A stretch of 64,000 nucleotides of DNA from Ceratotherium simum simum. Its lineage: Eukaryota; Chordata; Mammalia; Perissodactyla; Rhinocerotidae. This document shows, piece by piece, positions 1-10,190 of the stretch. The stretch is taken from the NCBI RefSeq assembly GCF_000283155.1, contig NW_004454182.1:566254-630253 (forward strand), written 5' to 3'. Each line of letters starts with the position of its first letter. Position 1 is the stretch's first letter. The notes under the pieces were generated by a model. It had not been told where the DNA came from. It did not search any database and saw only the letters and a program-made list of their open reading frames with translations. The translations under genes and the position numbers were made by a program.

Positions 1-1500
1 TCACGTATATTATTCACGATTTAGCACTGTACCTAGCAAATAGCAGTCATAAATGAAAACGCTAGTCTATTTTCCCATAACTGTTTCTTGTGATCTTCCC
101 TCTTCATCATTCTTATTTTCATTGTTTTAATTCAGGCCATCAGCATCTTTTCCATGAACTGTTGCATTTTTCTCCTAATCTATCATGCTTTTCATTTCTC
201 TGCACTCCTGTGTACCTCCAACATTTCCAATATATCTTTCCTCAAGAAAAAAGCCCTGGTTTTAGAGGTTAAAGTCTAACCTAAACAGGGAATCCAACAC
301 TCTTTTCAGTGAGGTTTTCTTACTTTCCAGTTTACTCTTTTGCCAATTTCATTCTCCCCTCATATCTTTAGATACCCGTCCTCACCTCTTCCAGAAAACG
401 CAATTAAGTCAAAAATAGTTAAATCAGTCATGCATTTTCCCCATTTGGTGCTTTTGGCCAGGCTGTCCCTGCTGCATGGTATGTTCCTTCTCCTTTTCCA
501 TTAGGTGAAACCTATTTATTTATTAGATGTTCAAATACCACTCTTATTGAAAGTTTCTCTGAATACAGTGGAAGAAAAATTTCTCTCTCGTTCATCTGAA
601 ATCATCTCATAGAACTTTTATATAACTCAATTTTAGAACTTAACACATAGGATTACATTTAGTTGTTGCCCTGGTAGATTATGAGCTAATTTATTTTTTT
701 ATCCATCCATCTATCAAACATTTATTCAAGGTCTGCTATTCATCAGGCACTTTGTTAGAAGGTAGACAACAGAATTGAAAGAACTGGTTCCACCTTTTAA
801 CAAGTTTATTGTCTAGGTGGGGAGGCAACCTTTAAGCCAATTTTAATTTGCAAAGTAGAATATTAAGCGTGGTAGGGAAGAGTCTGCAGAAAATACTCTT
901 GAAGAAAAGAAGGGAAAAGTCTATGGCATAGGTAGGTAGGAATTATGTCCAGAGAATTTCCCTAGTTGGGGTAGACTACTAATTTATTAAGTATTCAGAG
1001 TCTGACATATAACTAAAGCTCGATATATGTTATTAAATACACTTTATTCCAAGTATATGAGGACTTATTTTCTCCAGTGTTTGATAAAAGCCATAAGTAG
1101 TGAAGATATTTCAGAGATATGAAGAAGAAAATATGAATGACAGTACCAAGCATTTCCATTCACCAGATTCCTCAAGGAAAATGTCAGTTTTGCACACGCT
1201 GAAGGCAGGCGTGTCAACTACATACAACTCCACTAACAGAGACAAAGAATCGCATCCATAGGGCTCTCCCACAGAGCTACCTGAGCCCAAGCAGACAGTA
1301 ATGAAGTGCAGGAGAGACTTCGTTTCTGCACTCACTCACATTCCTAGCGCGGGGTCAAGACTAGAGCAGCCTAGCCTCTGAAGGTGCCTCAACTCTCTCC
1401 TCCAGCCTCCTCGAGAAGGAGACGGGGTGATTTATTTTTTGTATATTTGACCCATTTTCCTAGAAAGTGCAGACCCGACCTGTGGAAGGTGGTCGGTGGT
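1..1500. other. Upstream intergenic DNA
   Basis: This is AT-rich sequence with no recognisable gene. About 440-690 resembles the 3' part of an L2 LINE. The stretch around 690-860 resembles a widespread old mammalian repeat (a TTTATTCA-type start and a GGCACTTTGT core), family not assigned. Nothing clear is seen in 860-1500; the reading frames there are short and lack codon structure. Confidence 0.5.
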
Positions 1501-1606
1501 GAGAACGCTGGTGGTTCACTATTTTTCTCCACTTGCAGCATCACTGTGAACTCTCCGCTGAAGCCTCGCCCGATGCCTGGGAACCAGGTCGCCGCGCAGA
1601 CTCCCC

Positions 1607-1619
1607 GTTGCCAGGTAAC
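1607..1619 (+). promoter_or_regulatory. Candidate RFX X-box
   Basis: The site GTTGCC-A-GGTAAC is an imperfect inverted repeat of the RFX half-site with a 1-nt spacer. RFX factors bind such X-boxes, often upstream of ciliary genes. It lies about 170-350 bp upstream of the exon 1 donor, a typical promoter-proximal distance. Function is inferred. Confidence 0.55.
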
Positions 1620-1680
1620 CGCCGCCCTCGCACTCTGTCCCCAGGAGTCACGAGCCGCTTCCCCCTCTCCCCCAGGCGCT

Positions 1681-1712
1681 CCAATCAGCGACCAGTACGG
1701 CTATCACGTGAC
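1681..1712 (+). promoter_or_regulatory. CCAAT box plus CACGTG E-box
   Basis: CCAATCAG at 1681-1688 matches the NF-Y core with its usual flank. TCACGTGAC at 1704-1712 is an extended E-box of the kind bound by USF or MiT/TFE factors. The two sites are about two helical turns apart and are followed directly by GC boxes. This is motif evidence only. Confidence 0.55.
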
Positions 1713-1786
1713 CTCGGGGCGGGACCGGGAGGGCGGGGGCCGCGGTCGCGCGGGTGGAGCCCGCCTCCCCGCCCCTCGGAGCGCGC

Positions 1787-1886
1787 NNNNNNNNNNNNNN
1801 NNNNNNNNNNNNNNNNNNNNNNNNNNNNNNNNNNNNNNNNNNNNNNNNNNNNNNNNNNNNNNNNNNNNNNNNNNNNNNNNNNNNNN
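1787..1886. other. Assembly gap of exactly 100 N
   Basis: One hundred N characters sit inside the CpG island and probably hide the transcription start and part of exon 1. A round 100 is the usual placeholder for a gap of unknown length, so the true distance across it is not known. Open reading frames that cross it are not meaningful. Confidence 0.98.
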
Positions 1887-1957
1887 GAGCTCGCGCCCGC
1901 GCCGCGCCCGCTTCAGCACCTGCCGCTGTCCGCCGCCGGCGTGGCCTCCTCCGGCAG
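1887..1957 (+). other. WDR17: WDR17 exon 1 (untranslated), 3' part
   Basis: GC-rich sequence after the gap ends in a strong splice donor, CAG|GTAAGG, at 1957/1958. No in-frame start is needed here because the coding start is in the next exon. The left edge of the exon is unknown: it lies in the N gap or just left of it. The assignment rests on the donor, the CpG island and the absence of another plausible first exon before the coding exon at 29102. Confidence 0.65.
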
Positions 1958-2740
1958 GTAAGGAGCCGCGGGGCCGCGGGGTCAGAGACCGGGACAGGCG
2001 CAGGCTGGAAGAGAGTGGTCTCCGAGCCGGCGTGGCGTCCTGCGAGCGGGCCTCTGACCGCCGCTGCCACGATCGCAGCCGGGTTGTGTGCGTCCTGCAG
2101 GGCTGTGCACACTAGGACGCTAATGGGTGAATCCCCTGACTTGTGGAGTCACACACCTGATTGTTACAAGGCGCAGCAGGCAGCCAGCATTATATATCTG
2201 AACTACCACTGGAGTCTAAACTATGACCAGCGACACTGTTTCATTTTTATTTTTTAAGGTTGTGTGTGTCTAGCGTCTAGATTGTGATTCCCATCACTGT
2301 GCCCGCTAGGCAATTCTGTATAGACGACCTATCCCTTTGAAAACGGTCTTAAGATCAGGTTGTACCAAGAAAGCTTGGAGTAAAAAGGAAATGTGTTCCA
2401 GAAAAAAGACGGCATTGAATGTGAGAGGAATAGTATATGTCAAGTAAATCATAAAAATAGTCTTTCCTGTTTTTCTAAAAAAAAGAAACCCAGACTTTTT
2501 TGCGTGTGGGTATTAAAAGGATCAGAAACTTAAGCTGACTTTTTTACTATGTTAATTAACAGCAATTGATTTGAATGAAATTGAGTGATAACTTTGATCA
2601 TGTGTCAAAAATAAGTCACACTTGTTTTTGTAACTTCCATATATATAAATATTCATATTTCTTCATGGGAGTCTTTAACAAGGGTTTAAAAAGAGATATT
2701 ACATTTCTGAATCTTTCAGAAATACCCTTCAGAGAAACTC

Positions 2741-2989
2741 ATTTCCCTACCAATTTTTATAACAAAAGTTACAAGTCCTCCTTGAATATTTTAAGTAACC
2801 TCAAGTAAAAAAAAAGGTTTTCCTTTAGGTTTTGTTTCTCTGCAGAGTAAATTCTCTGGGGAATTTCTAAAATTCTCTTCAGGTATCTACATCTAATTTC
2901 TTGCTCACATGTCTCCAAGGATAGTCTCATCAACAGTGAGAGAAAATCTCCATGTGATTATCATAGAACACAGCGTGGTCTTGGATATT
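2741..2989 (+). repeat. Left arm of large inverted repeat
   Basis: About 249 bp that reappear in reverse complement at 4680-4929 with roughly 85-90% identity by eye. Matching blocks include GTTACAAGTCC, TTGAATATTTTAAGTAA, TCTAATTTCTTGCTCA, GTCTCATCAACAGTGAGAG, CTCCATGTGATTATCA and GTCTTGGATAT. Similarity stops sharply at both ends. The sequence could be two opposed copies of an unnamed transposon or a local inverted duplication. Confidence 0.85.
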
Positions 2990-3206
2990 ATCTTATCACT
3001 ACCCTGCTTGAGGTGAGCGGATGCTCGGCTTGTGGTGATTAAAACTCCTATGGAAAAAGCACCCTCTTACATCTTTTTGAGATTCTGCCTCACTAGCCTA
3101 AGTGGGCAAGAAAATGGGCATAGTCATATCTTACCTGTGTGAAGGCAGAGACCTGAGACAAGTGGTCTGACCATCGTTCCTGTTCTATGATCCAAAATTA
3201 AACATA

Positions 3207-3391
3207 GGGGGCCAGCTGGCTGGCGTAGCCCTTAAGTTCATGGCTGCGCTTTGGCAGCCCAGGTTCTTGCTATTGCATCCCCAGTGCAGACCTATGCGCT
3301 ACTCATCAAGCCGTGCTGTGGCGGCATCCCACATACAAAATAGAGGAAGATGGGCACACGTGTTAGCTCAGGGCCAATCTTCCTCACCAAA
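3207..3391 (+). mobile_element. ERE-type SINE (short type)
   Basis: A tRNA-derived head beginning GGGGCCAGCTGGCTGGCG is followed by the body motifs AAGCCGTGCTGTGGCGGC and TAGAGGAAGATGGGC, ending GGCCAATCTTCCTCACC. It is more diverged than the other copies. Its A-rich tail merges with the purine tract that follows. Confidence 0.85.
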
Positions 3392-3401
3392 GTAAATAAA
3401 T

Positions 3402-3504
3402 AAGAAAGAAAGAAAAAAAGAAAGAGAGAGAAAGAAGAGAGAGAGAAGAAAGAGAAGAGAGAGAGAGAGAGAAAGAAAGGAAGAAAGAAAGAAAAGAAAG
3501 AAAA
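3402..3504 (+). repeat. 103-nt uninterrupted purine tract (GAAA/GA)n
   Basis: Only A and G occur, mostly as GAAA and GA units. The tract probably grew from the tail of the adjacent SINE. Such mirror-like polypurine tracts can form triplex DNA and mutate quickly. Confidence 0.95.
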
Positions 3505-4679
3505 TTAAATATAGTAATTGACTATAAAACATTGTCGGTTAATTCATCAAAATTTTGGAAAACACACTTTAGTGGATTGTTCAGAGATTAATGTTACAAA
3601 TGCTAATTTTAGGTCATTGCGTTAAGAGTTCCTGGGAAGTTTTCTAAATTGGAATAAACCAATGGCTTATTCCAAAGGGCGTATGTAGAAAGAAAAATCA
3701 TATATTTCTTAAGTGAGCTCCACACACTTACTCTATATTAAAATGGCTCATTGAATTTTATTTATATTGATCTGATGTTTTTCCTGTGTTGATATTAATA
3801 GAAATACTTAAAGAACTGTATCCCTGAAAAAAACATTAAATATGTTTACTTGCAAGTTTTAAAATTCTTCATTCTTTTTATTTCTAATAAATATTGGTGT
3901 ACTAAAAATTTTTGTTACACGTTAGTCACAGGATAATTCCATTTATTAGAAAGCCTCAATTAGTTTAGCTTAGAAAAAATGTTTTTAAATTCCTCTGTTT
4001 CCAGTAGAAGTACTATAGGGCTGGGGTGTTTTTGTTGTTGTTTTCTGTAGACTATGTTGTAGCCCTAAGCCTGAAAATTGATGAGCCAGTGGCAGTTTTC
4101 AAATTACTCAAAGAAGAGTTGGAACAGTTTTGTTTTTGTTTGTTTGTTTTGCCCTGATAGATACTAGAAGTCCAACATGAATTTTTAGGTTGTCACTATC
4201 AATAAAATATGTGCCAATTCTCCAGACTAATTTTTTTTGCCTAAACTCTGTAATGAAGACTAAAATGAAATTTAAACAATTTTGAAGGATTCACATTTCT
4301 TTCCTATATTCCAGAATTTATTTGAAGTCTGACATATGCAAGAAAGGTGACAGTTTATCAGATTACTGAATAACCAGTTTACACAGCCGTTCATGGTGAT
4401 GATGTATATGCCAGCTTTACAACTACTTTCTACTACTTTCTGCAATTGCCAGATTATCTCATTTTACATTTTGTACGTATATTCCATTTAGCAGATTGAA
4501 ATACTCAAGTGAAGTCATGTAACTTCCAGTGTGTCTTCAGGAACAGAGATTGCAGTGCGAGAATGTTAATCCATAGAAATCGTATTCAGAGATTGGGAGG
4601 GATTTCCTATTAACTCTGACTCCTTCGTTTCTTTTGTATCTGAAACATATATTAAACTAAGAGTTGGCTGGAACTTTTC

Positions 4680-4929
4680 AATATCCAAGACCCTGCTTTG
4701 TTCTGTGATAATCACATGGAGATTATTCTCTCACTGTTGATGAGACTATTCCTTGGAGATTTCTGAGCAAGAAATTAGATGTGGATACCTGAAGAGCATT
4801 TTAGAAATTCCCAAAAGAATTTACTCTGTAGAGACACAAAACCTGAAGGAAAACCTTCTTCTCACTTGAGATTACTTAAAATATTCAAGAAGGACTTGTA
4901 ACTTTGGTTGTAAAAATTGTTGGGGAAAT
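4680..4929 (-). repeat. Right arm of large inverted repeat
   Basis: This is the reverse-complement partner of 2741-2989, separated from it by about 1.7 kb of unrelated sequence that includes an ERE and a purine tract. No third copy is seen in the window. Both arms lie in WDR17 intron 1, so the transcript could fold into a long imperfect duplex. Confidence 0.85.
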
Positions 4930-5989
4930 ACTATAAAATGACAGGCTTTGACCTATGCCTTTGTGTAGTGAAGGAGAAAAAAAATGTGGTCGTGATTGAT
5001 TAGAAAGATTTCAAAAGTTCTCATTGTACAACATGGGCTGTCACATTAGGAGATGGGGTTCAGGTTGTTTTCACTTGATTTCAGTGACTAGACACATACA
5101 ACTGAAGAGAAATTCAAACATGCGAAATAGGCTAGACTTTGTAAAGAAAAGCAACCTGAAATTGAAGCCATTTGTCATCCGGATGTCACATTATCAGCTT
5201 CTTGAGTGAGATCATTTTTTAAAAATAATGATAAAAGTCTTACTTTGTATTGCGTTACATGTACTTACAAAATGTGATTCAGTAGCCTAATTATCTCCTA
5301 AAACTCTGGAATTCTACATTCTAATTTAAGAAATACATATATCATAGAAACAGACAGTAATACAAATCTTCCTCAGTAAGATCATACAGGAGATAATTCA
5401 TCAGTGTTTTTTACTATTATAGGGATAATTGATAATTTTCATGTTCAGGAAAACTCTATCAAAAGATGTAAGAAATAATTTTCCATCTTTCAGTGAGGAT
5501 GTTACAATATTCAGTACTTGGTTTATAGATTCAAATGCTCGGACGTGGAGAACTCACAGTAGAGGTTGTTAAGTAATTTTCCTTATGCTTAAGTTCATTG
5601 TTTTCTTCCAGACTATTGACATGTTAGTTGTGAGCATGTACCAATATCCCAGGCAGGCTCATATGCAATTATGTATATATAATAAGTTCAATTTCATATC
5701 TCATACCCCAAAAAGCTTACTTTCAAATTGGAAAGTAGAAAGTAATTCTCATTACACAGAAGAGTCATGTTTCATGTGCTCTAGGAAAACCATTTTCCAG
5801 TATAAAACACCTCCACATGGAGTCTGGAAAATTGAATAGCTGGTTAATAAGAAATAGGTAATATTTAATTGTTTGGTCCTTTAAGAGAAAACATTGCGAA
5901 TGGGTCTTAATGAGAAGAGTTATGCAACATTTTATTTTTAGGGTAAACGTGGTAACAGGTTTAAAGGAGTCTTTTCAGAATTTAAGCTA

Positions 5990-6150
5990 GAAGGATCCTT
6001 AGAGACTAATCTAACACCATTATTTTGTAGATGAGGTCACTAAACACATAAAGATTATGTTGCTCAAAATTAGTCAGTGGGAAAGCTGGTCTAGAACCTC
6101 CAGCTCTGACAGACAACGTTGTGCTGCTCCCTAAAAAGGTGCAAAATATG
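5990..6150 (+). repeat. MIR-like SINE fragment
   Basis: The core TTTGTAGATGAGGTCACTAA, then a degraded version of the usual GGTCACACAGC and AGCCAGGACTAGAACC region, resembles the central and 3' part of MIR-type elements. It is old and diverged. Confidence 0.5.
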
Positions 6151-6617
6151 TCACCAACATCATTTTCTCTTTCATTTTGTTTTTTCAAATGACTGATTCG
6201 AAAGTTTGAGTAGTTGAGATTTAGATTGCTTTTGTATTGTTAAAATAATTATTGTACATAACAAACGAAGATCATGCGTTTGGTCTCATCATATAGAAAG
6301 TTTACTTAAGATATTAGTTAAAAAGTGTTTTCCCATAATTTGTACAATTTTTTTATTTTCTCGTTAATACAAGTTTTGCTCCAAAGCCTTTTGTTATTTT
6401 GGGGGATCCAATTATCTTAGACATTCTTTATCCTAAGGCACTCAAATGATAGGTAAGTATACATAGCCATCACATCTACAGTTGAATGTTAGGAATACTA
6501 GAAATGAGCTTTAGGAAGTTACATCTGAAGCCTAGACTATAGTTGCCATTAGGTAACATTTTGAAGTTGGATACGTTTATTGCTACACCGTCTTTGGCAC
6601 CAGAAGGCATCTAAGAG

Positions 6618-6774
6618 CAGAGTTACTCAACGTGTACCTCAGACCAGCAGCATCAGCATCTCCTGGGAGCTTGTTAGAAATGCATATTCTTAGGCCACAC
6701 CCCTACCAAATCAGAATCTTTGTTTTAATAAGCCTCAAGTGATTCTTATGCAGGGTAGAGTTTGAGAAGTACTG
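6618..6774 (+). mobile_element. MER5-like nonautonomous hAT-Charlie element
   Basis: The ends CAGAGTTACTCAACGTG and TTTGAGAAGTACTG are degraded terminal inverted repeats of the CAGNGGTTCTCAA type. The interior contains CATCTCCTGGGAGCTTGTTAG and AGGCCACACCC, as in MER5-class elements. No target-site duplication is evident. Confidence 0.75.
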
Positions 6775-6895
6775 ATATAGAATACATTATGCCATTGGAC
6801 ATGGTCACCTCTTGAGCGGGTAATGTTCATGTACAATTCCACTTTTGAAATTTTTGTGGGAGTACCATGAACTACTACATAAATGAACTCATTTC

Positions 6896-7200
6896 TTTTT
6901 TTTTTTTTTTTGTGAGGAAGATCAGCCCTGAGCTAACATCTGTGCTAATCCTCCTCTTTTTGCTGAGGAAGACCGGCTCTGAGCTAACATCTATTGCCAA
7001 TCCTCCTCCTTTTTTTTTTTTTTCCCCAAAGCCCCAGTAGATAGTTGTATGTCATAGTTGCACATCCGTCTAGTTGCTGTATGTGGAACGCGGCCTCAGC
7101 ATGGCCGGAGAAGTGGTGCGTCGGTGCGCGCCCGGGATCCGAACCGGGCCGCCAGTAGCAGAGCGCGCGCACTTAACCGCTAAGCCACGGGGCCGGCCCC
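6896..7200 (-). mobile_element. ERE-type SINE (long type), antisense
   Basis: This is an antisense copy with a poly-T start, two GAGCTAACATC modules, the CAACTATGACATACAAC-type spacer seen in reverse, and GGGGCCGGCCCC at the head. It is flanked by the perfect duplication TGAACTCATTTCT at 6884-6896 and 7201-7213. A tRNA-like B box is visible in reverse (GGATCCGAACC). It is well preserved, so fairly young. Confidence 0.93.
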
Positions 7201-7549
7201 TGAACTCATTTCTGAAAATATAATAGTGGATACATTTCATAAACATCCACATTTCAGTAGTAGCTTTTTGGACATATCTCACTTTCATTATTAATTACAT
7301 TAGTTCATCTTTAAGGAGAATTTTGTGTTGGCTAAGGACATAATTTTTGACAGGTGGGCTGTCAAGTAGATTAGCCACCTGTCTGATCCATGCATTGCTC
7401 CTGCCTTAGTTGATACAACCCTTCACTTATCAAACTATAGGAATTATTTCAGGTCTTCTATCAATATGTGGATTCATATATTGAAGAACTTTTTGGATTT
7501 AATGACTTTATGTGGGATATTTCTTCTTCATTTTAAAACTTGGAAGCTT

Positions 7550-7797
7550 GGGGCCGGCCCGATGGCGCAAGCGGTTGGGTGCGCGCGCTCCGCTGCGGCG
7601 GCCCGGGGTTCGCTGGTTCGGATCCCGGGCGCGCACTGACACACTGCTTTGGCAAGCCATGCTGTGGCGGCGTCCCATATAAAGTGGAGGAGGAGGGGCA
7701 CGGATGTTAGCCCAGGGCCATCTTCCTCGGCAAAAAAAGAGGAGGATTGGCGGATGTTAGCACAGGGCTGATCTCCTCACAAAAAAAAAAAAAAAAA
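7550..7797 (+). mobile_element. ERE-type SINE (short type)
   Basis: This is a near-complete sense copy from GGGGCCGGCCCGATGG to a 20-nt poly-A. Pol III-type boxes are visible: an A box at 7562-7574 and a B box GGTTCGGATCC at 7615-7625. The target-site duplication AAAACTTGGAAGCTT occurs at 7535-7549 and 7798-7812. It lies 349 bp from an antisense ERE, so the two could pair in the transcript. Confidence 0.95.
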
Positions 7798-8925
7798 AAA
7801 ACTTGGAAGCTTTAAATCCATTTGATTTCCTTTGCTGGTTTTTCTCAATTGACTTGCCAAAATAATTTTTAGTACTCTTTGCCCAGAATGTGAAAATGCC
7901 AGTCTAAGTGACCATTTCTGTCAAATGGGAGTCCTGATTTTCACAGACAGATGAGGATAAAGGCCCACCCTACTTTAAAAACTCATATGCAAACTCCAAC
8001 TCAACAAACAGATTAATTAGAAGGGGAGGAGGGATCCTCAGGTTTACAGAATGACTCATGGCATAGTTTCTCAAGTCTTCATTCATGAAGAATAATCCTA
8101 TTTTTAAAAATAAAGCTACATATTTTTGCCGTACCCTGTTATAGAAATAATGCTATATCATTTTATGTCAAATATTTACATATTTACTTTCATAATGTCT
8201 CTCTCAGTGGAATATTTACTTCTAACTGGTTAGTTTATGGGTGAAAATGTGTGATTTCACTCCTCTATTTTTCTTTGACTGACTCTCCCAGAATGGTCAC
8301 AATGAAAGTATATGATGATCCTGTTGTTCAGGAAAAGTAGATTACTTCTTCAATCACATTAAAAATCATTTCCACATTGCAGCTCAAGAGATTCTGTAAT
8401 CCTCCAAGCGCCTGGAGAAATCTAATTCCATAATTCAAATTCACATAGTTTTCATTTTGATAGTTAAAATGTAGGAAAGTATAAAAATAAATATGTAGAT
8501 GGATGATAGAATATGTGTGTAGATGGATGATGAAAACACTGCATTCACTTTGCCACATCTTTGAATCAGTGTCTTGGTCTTACATGTAACTCCTGTGTTT
8601 TGTTGATCAAATTAAAATTCATACTCTATAAGTGGTCATTTTGTGAGTCCAAACTGGAACTAACATAAGGACCTTATTCTTTTCTATTTGCCACTTAATC
8701 CAGGATTTTAACGTAGGTTAATGCTGTTCTTATTGTGACCTATTTTATCATCTAAGCTTTTAAGAACATTATGATCTGACATATGTTGGGAATGCTTAGA
8801 TAAAATACTCTGCCAAGCTCCAGAAAGGTAAACTTAGAAATGATAGAAATTTAAGAGATTAATCTCAGTCAGTAGAAGATACCGGAGGCAGTTTTTCTGC
8901 TAAGTTATCTTTACTATTGTTGAAC

Positions 8926-9112
8926 TAAGTAGTTCTCAAGCTTTACTGTGCATTTAAATCACCTAAGAGTGATGTTCAAAAGCAGATTTCCAGACTCTAC
9001 CCCAAGATTCTGATCTACTAGCTTTGGGGAATGATCCAGGAATCTGCATTTTTAGCAAGTTTCTCAGTTAATTCTGATGTTAAAGACCTAAGAACCACAC
9101 TTTGAGATGCCC
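8926..9112 (+). mobile_element. MER5-like nonautonomous hAT-Charlie element
   Basis: The start TAGTTCTCAAGCTTT and end AACCACACTTTGAGA are degraded Charlie terminal repeats. The interior has AATCACCTAAG and AGGAATCTGCATTTTTAGCA, as in MER5A-class copies. Confidence 0.8.
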
Positions 9113-9486
9113 CGATTTAGAGATCTTTAAAATTGTAGCATCCTCAATAATGTATGGCTCTGCATATCACAGTGAGAATAGTGGTCATTTAAAATTATGG
9201 GTACTAGACAGAGGAAGAAGATCTCAAGTTAGTGGGCTAATGGCTGCTTGAAAAAAAAATCCTTCCAATTTTTTGCTATTTCCAAATGTTTTCTAATAAG
9301 GACATATTGATTATATAATTAAAAAATATTTTTTGCAGAGCTCCGAACATATGGTGTATTCAAATTTTAAACACTGATTTTCAGCAAGATGTTTTTAGGG
9401 TTTTGGATTTTTGTTTTTTATTAATATAGGAAACATATTTTTATTGAAATGCTTACAAAATTCCAAAGAATAAAAAGGTGAGTTCA

Positions 9487-9681
9487 GTGGCCAGCCTGGT
9501 GGCATAATGGTTGGGTTCGCATGCTCTGCTTCAGTGGCCTGGGGGTCGCAGGTTCCAATCCTGGGCATGGACCAATGGACTGCTTATCAAGCCATGCTGT
9601 GGCAGCATCCCACATACAAAGTAGAGGAAGATGGGCACAGATGTTAGCTCAGGGCCAATCTTCCTCACCAAAAAAAAAAAA
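9487..9681 (+). mobile_element. ERE-type SINE (short type)
   Basis: This is a sense copy with body motifs AAGCCATGCTGTGGCAGC and GTAGAGGAAGATGGGC and a poly-A tail, lacking the second 3' module. It is flanked by the duplication AAAAAGGTGAGTTCA at 9472-9486 and 9682-9696. Confidence 0.93.
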
Positions 9682-9779
9682 AAAAAGGTGAGTTCAACAA
9701 AACTGCCTTGAATCTCTGCATCCTGTCTCTGACCTTTGAATACACATTTTTATACAATTCTCACAATTCTTACAATTTC

Positions 9780-10190
9780 TCAGACCTGCCAGGAATGCTC
9801 CAGAATCAGAGTCTTTTCTTTGCCACTCCTCCGCTTAGCATGCTTACCCACCAGATATCTTTGTATTTTGCCTCCTCATCTCCTTTAAATCTTGGCTCAG
9901 TATCACCTCGGTGAGGCCTCCCCATACCATCTTTTAAAAAATTGCAATGTCAGCTCTGCCTCCAGAGCGCCTTATCCTCTTTCCCTGCATTATTTTTCTT
10001 CATACTACAAATTGTCTTGGAATATACATCGTTTACTTATTTGTTTTGCTCATTTTCTCATTCCTTCCCACAAGAATAAAAGCTATGCAAAGGCAGGATT
10101 TTTATCTGTTTTGCAGAGTGCTTTATCTTCAGTGACTGCCTGGCACAGGTTGGTGCTCAATAAATGTTTGTTGAATGAACGAATGGAGAA
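9780..10190 (+). mobile_element. L2 LINE 3' fragment
   Basis: An AATGCTCCAGAATC-like start, CTTGGCTCAGTATCACCTC and GAGGCCTCCCCATACC lead to the diagnostic L2 tail GTGCTCAATAAATGTTTG followed by TTGAATGAACGAATGG. It is ancient and noncoding. Confidence 0.8.

Larger units (their letters stand above)
1541..2110 (+). promoter_or_regulatory. WDR17: CpG-rich promoter region of WDR17
   Basis: This is a GC- and CpG-rich block in otherwise AT-rich DNA, and it contains the first exon's splice donor. Visible elements in order are: an inverted-repeat X-box motif GTTGCCAGGTAAC (1607-1619); a CCAAT box, CCAATCAG (1681-1688); an E-box in the palindrome-like TCACGTGAC (1704-1712); and GC boxes around 1716-1740. 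No TATA box is evident. The arrangement suits a TATA-less CpG-island promoter firing rightward into WDR17. The transcription start cannot be fixed because the likely start area coincides with the N gap. Promoter identity is inferred from position, composition and the coding exons downstream. Confidence 0.75.

Noticed and set aside
1384..2257. Several long open frames across the CpG island on both strands
   Set aside because: They read through 100 N placeholders and owe their length to high GC; none resembles a protein and they overlap each other on opposite strands.
7070..7288. Possible tRNA gene in the tRNA-like heads of the EREs
   Set aside because: The A and B boxes belong to tRNA-derived SINEs; the cloverleaf is not intact and poly-A tails and duplications mark retroposons.
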